A stretch of 64,000 bases of DNA from Paramecium pentaurelia (taxonomy: Eukaryota; Ciliophora; Oligohymenophorea; Peniculida; Parameciidae), in NCBI GenBank assembly GCA_905183005.1, contig CAJJDO010000142.1, forward strand, positions 8,496-72,495, given 5' to 3'. The translations under genes were made by a program, and so were the position numbers. The notes below the pieces were generated by a model. That model had not been told where the DNA came from. It saw only the letters and a program-made list of their open reading frames with translations, and ran no database searches. This document shows, one piece after another, positions 38,576-51,057 of the stretch (its first letter is position 1; each line of letters starts with the position of its first letter).

Positions 38576-39375
38576 TTAAAAAATAATGAATAGTGAATAA
38601 AGATTTATATATTAACTTTTATATATATCTTAATTTTAATCACTTTCATAGTAAATATATCAATAAAAATAAAATATTTTACAAGATCAATAAAAATTAG
38701 AATAGTATTAAAATTATTGTCTGTCTTCAAATTAATGGATTTAAAAATATTTCAGATTTACAGAGAAGTATGAAAAAAATAAGTATTATAAAAATTATTA
38801 ATTAGAAATTTTATCTATTTTAAGATTCAATTATTGATTGCTATTTAAAGTATGATTATGTAATATGATAATTATTTAAGAATAATATTTATATTTCTAA
38901 AACTGGAGAGCATATCTATATTATAGCTTTATTTAATTTCAAAATTTATTAATAATATATAACCGTTCACTTTTTTAAATTAAAAACATGTTAGAATATC
39001 TTATGTGCTATTTGATTTTTATTGAAGAATAATAAAATAAGATAATTTATTTTAATGATTAGAATAATGGATTAGAAATTAATTCACGCTAAGTCAAAAT
39101 TAAAGTATATAATTTATAATTATATTGTATTTCCTCAACATAAGACTTAGTGATCATTAAACAATAAAATGAAAAATTTAATAGAAAATAATACATTAAG
39201 TAAAGTTTTATCATTTAACTCTAAAGGCTTTGTTGATTTATATTATACTAATTCTCGAAATTATGCAAAATTTAATATTTAATTAATCATTTATTATAAT
39301 AATTTTAGTTTAAATTTATTGTCTATTTTTAAAATAAAGAATTACATTTATAATTTTATTGCATGATTTCAAATC
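38576..39375. other. Intergenic AT-rich sequence
   Basis: Divergent intergenic region between the minus-strand gene ending left and the plus-strand repeat-protein relic. No motif recognised. Confidence 0.5.
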
Positions 39376-41088
39376 ATGAATTTTGTTAAGAGCACTAAAA
39401 TTCCTAAATTGGAGGAATTTATATTGGCAATCAAATTCGAGATTTATAGAGAAAAGTTTGTTTAGAATGCATTATAACACACAAAATCATATGATAAAAT
39501 ATTATCTAAAAATGAATTCGTCAAATAACTGCTTGAAAAATCAGAAAAATTAAACATATATAATGAACTAGACTAAAATTAATCAAAAACAATTTTTAAA
39601 CCATTTTTACATAAACTTGACAAAAGTGAAAAAGATATCTATTTGATATTCGCTAGTAAGAGGGATTCTATTAAAAGAATTTCTGACGATTTAACATCAT
39701 ATGATAATAAATTTATTAGCCTAATAAACAAAGATTTGAATCCCATGGAAAGTTCTTAATAAGAATTAGATTTTCTTGTAGATTTTTTATAAAGTAATCT
39801 TTTTAATGAATGGATTAACATAAAAAAAAAGATTTCCTGTGTAATCTAAAAAGCAGGATAATTTTTAGAAGAGCTTATACAATATCTATTTAAAACTAGT
39901 CATTTAATTGGAGAAATTTATAATCTTTAGTATGAAAATTTAATTAAATGTAGTACCTTTTAAAAAACAGAAGAGAAAATCAAAACATTGGAATGATGAT
40001 ATAGAATTTAAATTTAGTGGAGGAGGAGAATATGATAAATAGGGAACTGGTCAAAAAATGGGAAGATGGGTTGAATTAAGTGAACATTATTGTGATAACT
40101 TTGAACTTACTTATCATGGTGAGTATAAAAATGGTAAAAAATTTGGCAGATGGGACATTTGCTATAATAATGGAAATGGTGATCAAATAATGTAACAAAT
40201 ATTTAACAAAAGGTGAAACTAAAATTTTCAGTGGTGGGGGATTATATAATGAAGGAACTGACGATCTCAAAATTGGAAAGTGGATTGATTTAAGTGATAG
40301 ATTTTGTAGGAATTCTTATGTAATTTATCAGGGTGAATATTTAAATGGTTAAAGAGTTGGTAAATGGGATATTTGGTTTAAAGAGGATGGAGACAACAAA
40401 TAAAATATAAGGATGTAAATAATTCTTTATATATCTCTCAAATTTCTTAGTGGTGGTGGATCGTATGATGAATAAGAGACAGGAATGAAAACAGGCAGTG
40501 GATTGAAATTAGTGATAGTTTTAAACAAGATTCTAAAGTAACTTAAAAAGGGGAATATCAAAATGGTAGGAAATTTGGTAGATGGGATATATATTACAAT
40601 AAGGGAAATGGTGATTAAATTATGTAAAAAGAGTAATATAAAGAGCCAACTTTCAAACTTGTTAGCGGTGGAGGGGAATATAAAGAAGGAGGTGATAACA
40701 TTAAGATTGGATAGTGGATTGATATAAGTGATGGATTTTGTAGGGAGTGTTAAGTAACATATAAAGGTGAATATAAAATTGGTAAAAGAGTTGGTAAATG
40801 GGATATTTTGTATAAGGATTTAGCCGGAAATAATGAATCAATGTAAACAATATTATTGCTTAATTTGAATTTTTTAGTGGTGGCGGCTCATATGATGAGA
40901 AAGGGGATGGAATGAAGATAGGAAAGTGGATAGATTTGGATGATAGATTCTGTGATTCTAAATAAATTACTTATAAAGGTCAATATAAAAATGGAAAAAA
41001 ATAGGGTTTATGGGTTGAAATTGATATTTAAAAAAATAAGTAGTGTAGTGAAATGAAATATCATAATTATTATTAATATCATAATTGA
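39376..41088 (+). pseudogene. Tandem-repeat (MORN-like, G-G-G / GRWDI) protein, frameshifted
   Basis: The first frame, ATG 39376 to TGA 39994 (206 codons), is a helical Lys/Glu/Gln-rich N-terminus. It is followed by five ~215 bp repeats from ~39,995 to ~41,040. Each repeat reads S-G-G-G-x-Y-D-x-x-G-x-x-x-K-x-G-x-W, then G-E-Y-x-N-G-x-K-x-G-x-W-D-I, a pattern seen in Paramecium repeat families related to MORN/toxin-antitoxin-like GxW repeats. The repeats lie in different frames: +1 changes near 39,994 and 40,210, a deletion in the third repeat near 40,500, and another near 40,860. The final repeat ends at TGA 41086. Each shift is a small indel without intron ends, so the gene is broken. Coding capacity of each repeat remains clear. 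Confidence 0.7.
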
Positions 41089-41476
41089 ATATTTTAACTA
41101 ATAAAGAATAATATAATAATTTTCATTTAATTTTTTTTATAATATCAAGTTTGGGGTTTTTTTGTATAATGACTTAAACAAATAATTTCGATTGATTATT
41201 ATTTAGTATTTTATGTTTTTGAATATTTACTTTTTTCAGTAATTATTACATTTAAGGCTTTCTTCAAATAAAAAAATCCAATTTTTTGTTATAAACTTTA
41301 ATTATTTATAAATTATTGATAATATTTATTAAAAATGGAGTCTGACTTGGGTTTGGCCTAAATTTTCTTATATCTATAAGTGAAATGAAAAGCAGATAAG
41401 ATTTCATAAAACATAAAACGATCAAGAATGAATTAATTTAAAAAATCTAAAAACTTTTTACTTTAAAAATATAATA
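41089..41476. other. Intergenic sequence
   Basis: Short AT-rich spacer with no supported frame. Confidence 0.4.
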
Positions 41477-43420
41477 TGGTAATAATCAATTAGATTTCTA
41501 TAAAATTAGAAACTAAGAAAGTAATTAATGGATTCAATGTTTAAGGTGATAAAAGAAATTTCAATGAGGTTATTCCAAAGTTTATTTTATTATCAATATT
41601 TATTAACTATAAAAGTAATTTTTTTTTCATTTTGATTTTATATATTTACTATTAATTTTATGTATATATCTAATCCTCATTGAAGCTATTTCTTTGAATT
41701 AAGTCTTTTTTGATTATAATTTCATCCATAACATTCTACTAAATGTAGTGATTAATAATTTAAGCCATCTACTAAATTTATGGATATATTAAATTAGAAT
41801 TTTTCAATAGACTTAAAAAAAATCCCAGTATTTTACTGAGTAATTAAGATTTTGTAATGCAAATTTTTTGAAAAAAAGGTTTTGGCTGTTATCTTCTACA
41901 AAAATTATAAAAAAGAAATACTTTATATTAGTAGTAATGATTCAATTAGAAGGAATCTATTGTTAAATTTTAATGATAAAATTAATTTTTTTCACTAAAA
42001 TAAAGGAAAGATTTTGGTTAGTTTAATTGTTTTTGAAGACTATTAAAAATATCATCAAACTCACTCTATGTAAATTAATTTCATTATATATCTATGTTTT
42101 ACTTTATACTATTAAAAAATGTGTATTTATTTAAATATGAAGGGATGGTGGATAATAAAAATGCTATAAAATTGGAACAAAAATCTTAAATCTATAGAGT
42201 ATGAAAAATTTGGTTATTTATGTGTCCTTCCTGAATTCTTTAACAACAGAGAATATAAAAAAGCTTAAGGATTTAATAGAGATTTGGAAGCAACTCTAGA
42301 GCCTTTTATATTTTCACCCTCTATTATATCAATTTTGAAAAGAAGGGTTCTATAATAAATTCTATCCAGTTTACAAAAGAGATCTAGTTTTTGATCATTA
42401 GAAAGTGTTGACTTTGTGAATTCAAGGCCTAAATTAACACAAAAAGAATAGCTAGTTTATAAATGTGATTGTTTACGTTATAACTGGAGACAAGAAATAA
42501 CAAGAAATTAGTATCTTATGATCTAAATTTTACAAGCTTCTTTAATGAAGATTTTTAATTGCATCTCAACTTTGAAATGATACCTTTACTAGATTATCTT
42601 TTCTCTTTGAGATTAGTACCTCTTAGCAAAATGTATTAAGTTATCCTCCTTCTGGATAATTCTAACCAATTTTCCTTAAGTTTCCTTGCATATTTACTCT
42701 TTGGTTTGGGGACTCTAATTTTAGGTCAAGAAAAAACAGTGAGGTACTTTAACTATTTTCTTAGAATTCTGGAATTCATATAATATAGGGTGTTAAGAGA
42801 GGAAGAAAAATTTAAAGATTACTTAAATCCAAATGAATTATAAGCTCTTGAATGGTTTTATGATCAGCTTTGTATTTATGATCCCATTAAAGAAAGAAGA
42901 TCATCTTTTAAAAAGGAGTTCGTTAGAATCGATCTTAACTCCTTTCTTCTTTTGATATATACTACGATTAATTCATAGAGAATCTAGAGTACAAAATTAT
43001 ATTGTGTATATTTTTTAGAAAACTAAGTAGAGAGAAAGTTAAATCAAACTTTAATTTTAAATAACTTTTTTGAACAAAGATTTCGAATATATATATGAAT
43101 TAGTTATTCAACTTTTAGTCCATAAGTTTGTTGGTTGGTTGATGAATAAATTTATCTGATTGGCTTAGAAGTATAACCCTAAAATATCTCTAAATCTAAT
43201 TATGTTACAAATAAAGAAAGCAGAGGAAAATTAGGATAGGAAAGGAGTAGTAGGAAATATTTGCTTTAAATATTAAGGAGTCCTAATATCTGCTTAAGAT
43301 ATTATCGAATATCATACGAAAATAGTTAAATAAAAATATCCTTATATAATTAAATCTTATGTTTAAATCTATAAGGAATATTATTTAATTGTGGAACTTG
43401 TTCATTAAGCCAAATTTTGA
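41477..43420 (+). pseudogene. Decayed gene debris, last part kinase-like
   Basis: Several plus-strand blocks read as protein but in changing frames: KKVINGFNVQGDKRNF (~41,510), ISSNDSIRRNLLLNFNDK (~41,930) to NREYKKAQGFNRDLEATLEP (~42,260), a TGA near 42,391 with LESVDFVNSRPKLTQKE continuing beyond it, then MIPLLDYLFSLRLVPLSK through FKKEFVRIDLNSFLLLIY (42,580-43,100). At ~43,150-43,420 the block IIEYHTKIVKQKYPYIIKSY with YYLIVELV resembles a protein-kinase helix C to hinge region (Glu, H/Y-P-x-I, hydrophobic hinge), but the Gly loop and catalytic loop are not seen. I treat the interval as one or more inactivated genes; the kinase link is weak. Confidence 0.35.
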
Positions 43421-44301
43421 TGATGTGGCTCTCATTATTATAGTTTTTTTCAATGGCTAATATGAGAAAATGTTAGTATGTAATCCAAAGTGATTCTTGT
43501 TTTGATCTAGAAAGCAGATGCATTAGGTAATTTCTGATTAGAAAATTTATTTTTTAAAGAAATTTTCAATATTTTAATCGCTATAAAAAGTATTTTCCTA
43601 TACTTAAAGTTTCAGTATAGAATAATGAAAATTTCTTATAATAATTTTTGAATCCAATAATTTATTGATCATTAATTTTTTAACTATATCATTCTTTGCA
43701 TATAATTTTTACAATATCTTAATAATGCATTATTTCAGTCTTATGGAAATAATATCAATTAAAGTTGTAAAATCATAATATGGGGATTTAGTTTTTAATA
43801 AAATTTTATAATTAAATAGGATTTATATTATTTAATTATTTTAAGTAAAAATATAAAAAACGAATTTTGATCTTCAAATAAAAAGATGTGGAATTATATT
43901 GTTATATATACATTTTCTTTTTTTGGAAAAACCTAAAAGCAAATTGATTAATAATATTTGAAATTTTAATTGTTATTTTTATTTCTTATAATATAAGTTA
44001 AATTAGTAAGTTCAACCTTTAGAATCACTTATTAGATAAAACAATAAATAGTATACAATAATTATTACATAGACTAACCTATTTTCATATAGATTATGAG
44101 TTTGTTATAAAATACTAATTTAAGATATAATTATAAAACCAAACAGCAAAAAATTGAATTATAAAATTAACTATAATTTATTTAATAATATCTCAAAAAA
44201 ACAGTTTTACTGATTTCTTTGATACTTTTTGATTGATTCCTAAACAAAACCTGACTTTATCAATCACTATTTTCCTATATTTTAAAACTTATTGATAGAT
44301 A
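43421..44301. other. Non-coding AT-rich interval
   Basis: No supported gene. It is the 3' flank of the giant minus-strand gene. Confidence 0.5.
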
Positions 44302-47300
44302 TCAATTACTAAGGTTAAAAAAAGAATAAGGGTGAAAACCACTTATATTAATCCAACCTAAATTTTAAGCTAACTCTTTATCTTGATTAAATTGCAAAAT
44401 TTCATATACAGAAAAAAAAAGAGCATTCAACATAATTAGGACTTCTATGATGATTATTTTAATATTTTCAAAATTATTCTCAAAAGGCTTATATATATAA
44501 CAATAACAGGAGAATATTCCAGATAGACAAGCAGTAATTAGGCTTTAAACTCCCATAAGACCTTAAAAAACAACTAAATTTATGATAAATAAGGTTTTTT
44601 TCATCAACAATATTGTAAAGTATTATTTAGCTCCTTATTTTGCTTAATTCTTAATTCCCTCTACCAACACTGATAAATTTTTAGCAATTCTGTTTTTTAT
44701 GCTAAGATAATAGAACAATTGGGCAATCACGAATAAATTACAAATAAATACAAAAAGAGCTAAATATGAAGTAATTTTATTTGTAGTAGTTGATGTATTA
44801 AAATTTACAATCTATAAAATAGATGCAAAGGTTAATTCATAAAAATTAGATGTATAAATTCTAATAATTCCAGAGTAAATAAAATATTAATAATATTTTC
44901 GTGCAATACTTTAAATTAAAAATATCAATTTAACTATTTTAAATAAAAAATCTTTTTGATAAATTGTTGGCCAATTTTAATATTTAAAAAGAATTAAAAT
45001 TTTATAAATTATATAAGACATTATCAAATAAGTAAATCCCATTATCATCATAATTACAAATGTTTAAAAATATTCCAAAAAGTTTAAATTGATTTAATAG
45101 AATTCAAATTTCCATTTAGCAAAAATAATTGGAGGTTAAAAATTAAATATATTTTGTAATTTTTGATCTATTTACAATTAATCAATGATTGGAGTAAAAG
45201 AACCAAAACTAAAGATTTCAAAATACATTTATAAGTTTTCTGGAAATTAAATATTGTGAAATTTCATATAGGATAATTATTAAAGCATATCAAGAACATT
45301 CCATAAAATTTCTAAATTATCAAATAAAAAAGATATTCCACTTATACTAATGATGATATACAATATTAATTTATTAAATATGGAAGTCTTAGACATAAGT
45401 AATTATTGTTCTTCTGAGATCTCATAAGGAGACCTGAATGGCAATTTTACTTCTTTTGAGAATAAGGTTTTGCCTTAGTGATTTACTATATTATCTCCTT
45501 ATAATTTAACTTTTAAAATAGGATTTTGAACACTAGTTTTAAAATTGACAATTATTTTATAGGTTACATCTGCCAATTATGTAGAAATGGAAATAATTGA
45601 TTTGATTTCAATTTCATATTGATTAGATTAGGCATTTATAATTTCTATAAAAATCAACTATAGAAATTATTCTTCATTTATACCTTTTTAATTTAAACAT
45701 ACTAATTCAGAAAATGATAATTTAAACTCTTGAATACTTGTATCTGTTTTTGATAATCTAGTTAGAATTATTTTAGGTAGAATTTAGTAAAAACAAAAAC
45801 TAATTTCATATTCTGTTTAACATTGCCAATTTATTTCAACCAAAGAATTTTCATTACATCCATCATTATTTTGAAGGTTTCCATCGTCACATTATTCTAA
45901 TATATCTACAAAATATCCATCTCCACAAATATTATAACATAAAGGTCCATCTTCTACATATCCAATTTCACATTAAATACATTATCCTTAATAACACATT
46001 TCTGATGACACTAATAAGTACATTAAAAACATCCATCATATGGAATATCATTTCCATCATCACATAATTCATTACCTCTTACATAACCATCTCCACATTT
46101 TGATTTACAAATACCTTCAACCAATTACCATCCATTCTAATAACATTCCTAACATTATTTGCCAATACAAATATTACATCCCTATGGACAATGAATTGTA
46201 CATTTATAACAACCATCATACATTTATTTTGAGTCTTAATCCATTCACATTAAATATTATTTTAATCAATTTAACATTATTCTTAAATTAAATAACTACT
46301 GCAATTATTCAATTATTAGCATCCATTCAAAGTTTCATTAACTGTACACTCTTATAATTTTTAGTTACATTTATCATGACTAGTAAAATCTGATTCCAAA
46401 TTTGAACATGTTAAAACTATGCATCTAATTTATGATACTTAAAAGTAGCATTGGTTTCCATCTCTATCTTTATAACATTATGTCTTTTGTGCTAAATCAC
46501 ATGAAATAGGAAGATCAACACATTAAATTACATCTAATTTTACTGTGCAAATTTTGCTATGATAGTAAGATTAACATAAATCATGAGTAATATATGAATT
46601 ATCAGCAGTTGTACAATCTTCAATACATTAATGTAAATTGATATCATAATAACAATTAGGAAGCCAATTACTACAATCTAAGTGAGATGATGGTGCAGTA
46701 GGATTATTGGAACATGTTTTTTCTTCACATTATGTATTGTTCCAAAAACAAGGAATACCTTATGCATTTTTTGAAGTATTTGAACATACAATATTATTCT
46801 AATATGCGTTACAAGTACCAATAGCATAGCATGATCCATTATTCCAAAAGCATTTTTCAGTGTAAATATTACAGTCACCATATGATAATAACAATGAACA
46901 ACTTAAGGGTTTGCATTTGGAGAGTGGATCTAACATACAATTAGAATGCCAATTAAAACAATCTTATTTTACAGCAGGAATTATATTAACTGCTTAACAC
47001 TTATTTACACATAAATTAGACATCCATTCACAAAGTAAACCGTCAATATTTTTAACACAAGCTTCTTTGTAATCGTAAAATTCGCAATTTAATTTTTTGA
47101 TTGTGCATTTATAATCTGTTTAAAAAGAAATAGTGTATTCTATATTTTCATTTTAACAATCTTAATGTGATTAAGGAGAACTTAAACTACTTAAACTACA
47201 ATATTTGTTATTGGAGCATTTTGTAGTATTATGTATACACCAAAAACATTTAGTTACTACTTTCCCTTAAAAACCATAAGAATTTTCACAGTCAGATTCT

Positions 47301-50300
47301 ATTGTATAGTCTGAACAAAATTTTTGCTTACATTAATAATTTATCCATATACAATTTTATCCATCAACAAGATTTGATTAATTACATATTGTTTAGTCTT
47401 AAATCTAACCACAATTATAAAAAGCGTATCCTTAACCTTTAATATAATTTAATCTACAATATGATGAATTAAATAAGAGGCATTCATAATTTGTAACAGC
47501 TGTTGTATTAATTTGGCAATCAATATATTTTACACATTTACCAGCTTACCATTGACATGAAAATTAATAACATTATTGAATTAATTTTATCGTTGTACAA
47601 TCATCTGTATAATTAGTACAACCAATTGTATCAAGAATACAATTATATATTCAATTATAACAAATTTAATCTGTAAGTACAGAATAATTTGTATAAGTTA
47701 AATGTCTGCATATTCTAGATTCACAAGTATTATTGGAGAAATTATATCCACATTATTAATTAGCAACTGTATTATTACATATTTATTATTCACCAGTTTA
47801 TTAAATGCATGAAGTTATTGCTTAACAGCAATTGCAATAAGTATCATATTTATAATTTGATGAATAGTTTTAGCATGCTTAACTCTTTTCTGAAAATGAT
47901 GCAAATGTATTAAATGAAAGATACTTTTTTTCAATTTATAATTCGCAAGTATTATCACAAAAAGTACCACAATAACCTTAATAACAAGAAGTAGAACAAT
48001 TAGAGCGAAAGTAACACATTTATCCATATGAGGTTTTCTTGCCTTAACAAAAAAATTCTGATAGGTATCTATTAGAACATTTATCATCAATACGACAATA
48101 GTCTTAATAATAACACTTATAATTGTATTTAGTAATTGCACTATTACAAAGATTACTAGACAAATATTTGCAATTTTCAAAAGTATAACATCCTTATCCA
48201 CTTGGTTATAGAATACAGGATGGATGGTAAAATTGACAAACCTCATTGCTTTTACTATCTTTAATAAATTCACATCTATCAAAAAGTACAGCTCTACAAT
48301 AATAATCATAAAAATAACATCTATGATTCTATTATGTTAGAGTTAATTTACATTTAATAGGATTAGTAACTTCTTCACAATAATATGGTCTTGACTCACA
48401 TCCAGGTCCTAATGAACCATTAGATTAAATAGTTAATTGACATTAATTAAATTTTCTAAAATTTAAACATTCAGCTTCTGTTTAAGCTGTTATATTTTCA
48501 TTACATAATATATCTTTACATAATCCATTTACTATATCCCATTTGCAAGGTAATTAATACATTGTGATTACACATTGTTATTCATATAAATAATCACAAT
48601 AATAAGAAAGAGGTTAACAAGAACTAATAATGTGATTTACTGTACACTTTGATAAAAAGTTTTCACAATCTTGATGTGTTATAATATATATATATATTAT
48701 ATATTTTTATTATAAATCTCCATATTCATACATCCTCCTAAAATTGAATTATAAATACAATAATCAATCCAAGAATTACATTCAATATTATTAGTATAAT
48801 TAATTATAGAAGCATCTGAACATTCTAATATTTTACATACACTACCAGTCCAGAAACATTTGGTTCCATCTTATAGATTTAATTAACATTAAATTTCACT
48901 TATCAATTCATCACAATTATTTGGCCAAACTTAACATCCCTAACCAGAAGATGCTATTATACAATTACCCTCTAAAACTTGATATGATTTACAATCTTAA
49001 TTATTTAAATATATATTAGGATCTGCATCTGTGCATAATTTATAAAGACATTTATTATTAATATTATCCCATTTACAATTAATACCTGAAAATGTAGAAT
49101 AACATTATTATTCAAGTGCATCTTCACATTTATCTTATTTATTAACACATCCAATTAATATATTTGAATTTTATAAAACTTATACATTAACAGTACAATA
49201 TGATAACCATTCTTCACATGTTTAATTAGTATTATAAGTTATTGGAGCAGTTTTACATTTTTTTTCAATACATCCTTTATTGATTGTACAAACTGTTCCA
49301 ATTGAATCAATTCTACAATACTCAATTTCAGAAATATTTTCACATTTATAATCTGCACAACCAAATTACTCTATATTAAATGTGCAAAATGTACTAGCTT
49401 TTTAACACATTTAATGATTTTAGTAATTAGGTAGTTTTAATTTATTACATTCTAATAATGTACATCTATTATTTAACCAAATACATCTTTCTTGATTAAA
49501 ATTAAATTCACAATATTATTCTTATAAAATCTCTTCACAACTATTTGGTTTAACTTAACATCCTCCACCTATTTTTTCTATACAATTTCCATATTCTAAA
49601 CAATCTTATTTATTATAATGATCTGGAGCATGTTAACATCCTCTTTTTTCACATTTATTATTAAACCATATACAATTTTGTTATTCTATTGATTTACAAT
49701 CATCTTAACCAACTTAACCTTCACATTAATTAGGTCTCTATTTACATCCTCCATTTTCAGAAGTAACACAATCCAAAAAATTATCATAATCTTAACATTG
49801 TTTATAATTTGTAAATGTATCTGAAGCTGTATCACATCTCTTTATTTTACTTTAATTTTAATGAAATACACATTTATTTCCTTAAATATCAGTAATACAA
49901 CCAAATTTATTCTATACATCACTACATTATTTTCTTAAAATACAATGAGTTCCATTGGTAGTACAATCACTCAAAATTGATTTACATTCATAATCTTAAG
50001 AAAATGGTAGATTTTCACAAATTTTTTAGAAACATTTTTTATTTCTATTATCCCAAAAACAATTATTTTTGTTTTATCTACTTTAAAAACATTGAAAATC
50101 ATTCTAGTATTCAATACATTAGTCTTTTTAATTTATACATCCATAACCTTTATCATTTACAGTACATCCATCTAAACCTTATTAACACATAATATGATTT
50201 GTAAAATATATTGGAAGTTCTTCACATTTCTAAATATCTCGACATTTATCTTTCATTTCTTAAACCCATAAACAATAACCACCATCTTTATTTTGATTTG

Positions 50301-50700
50301 CACATCCTATCTCTGTTTTATAATCACTACATTTTTATTTTTCTACACACCTTCTACCATCTGACACACATCTATATGAAGATTATTAACAATGATCTTT
50401 GTTGAAAATGTTACAATCTACAAAGTTTACACAAAAACCCAAATAAAAACTACATTCATATTATTCTCTGCACTCATCTTCTGCAAAATATTTACAATCA
50501 TCATTTGTTTTCTCATCCAAAATTATTTTTGTTCGTTCATAGTTTAATAAACAACTTTCATTTTACCAAGTACAAAATCCAGATTGCTAGCATTCAGCTT
50601 TACTTCGAACATGTCCACAAACACATTTCTATGAAATTTCTTAATTGTTGGTCAACAAAATCATCAAAAAAATTAGGGCTTAATACTTTTAAATAATCAT
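44302..50700 (-). pseudogene. Giant surface-antigen-like, DUF4215 and multi-pass membrane protein, damaged
   Basis: Start ATG 50700 gives a signal peptide (MIIQKYQALIFLMILLTNN). For 2 kb (to ~48,715) the frame is intact and encodes Cys modules with the surface-antigen rhythm: C-x-x-A...C-x-x-W-x-x-C...GC, for example ECNSWIDYC and TCEEWLSYC. The same modules continue to ~46,200, then two or three E-L-C-D-D-G-N...D-G-C units, then a beta segment and an intact C-terminal region of several membrane passes (FICNLFVIAQLFYYL, IIIIEVLIMLNALFFSV) to TGA 44302. Spliced length would be ~2,130 residues. Damage: a frame change in a TA-rich tract 48,680-48,715, in-frame TGA 47651-47653 at a position where sister modules have Trp, and frame changes near 46,200 and 45,995. 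It is either recently inactivated or mis-sequenced at these sites. Confidence 0.75.
48680..48715. repeat. TA-rich low-complexity tract inside coding sequence
   Basis: Alternating TA/ATA sequence interrupting the Cys-module pattern of the giant gene. The reading frame differs on its two sides by one base. Expected cysteines between the GGC and QDC positions are missing, so the tract replaced or disrupted coding sequence. Confidence 0.6.
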
Positions 50701-51057
50701 ACAATATCTATTTTTTTTATTTTCTTCTGATTATAATTAAAACATTTATAATGGTCTATTCTATGTAAAAATAAATAATATGAGTCTCAATTCTATGTAT
50801 TATATTAAGATTAGAAAAATGTAAATCAATAAACAATATTCATTTTTTTTAAATATGACTATATTTAAACTAGTTTTTAATAGGCTATAAAATATTCTAT
50901 TTTTTTAATTATATATATTCTACTGTCTTTAAACATTTTAATTTAATGTTTAAAAAATTATATAAAATAACAGCTAATATGATAAAGATTTCTATTGATA
51001 TATATATATCAATATAGAATTTGTATTATAAATGATCAGAATAATACATTTAATAAT

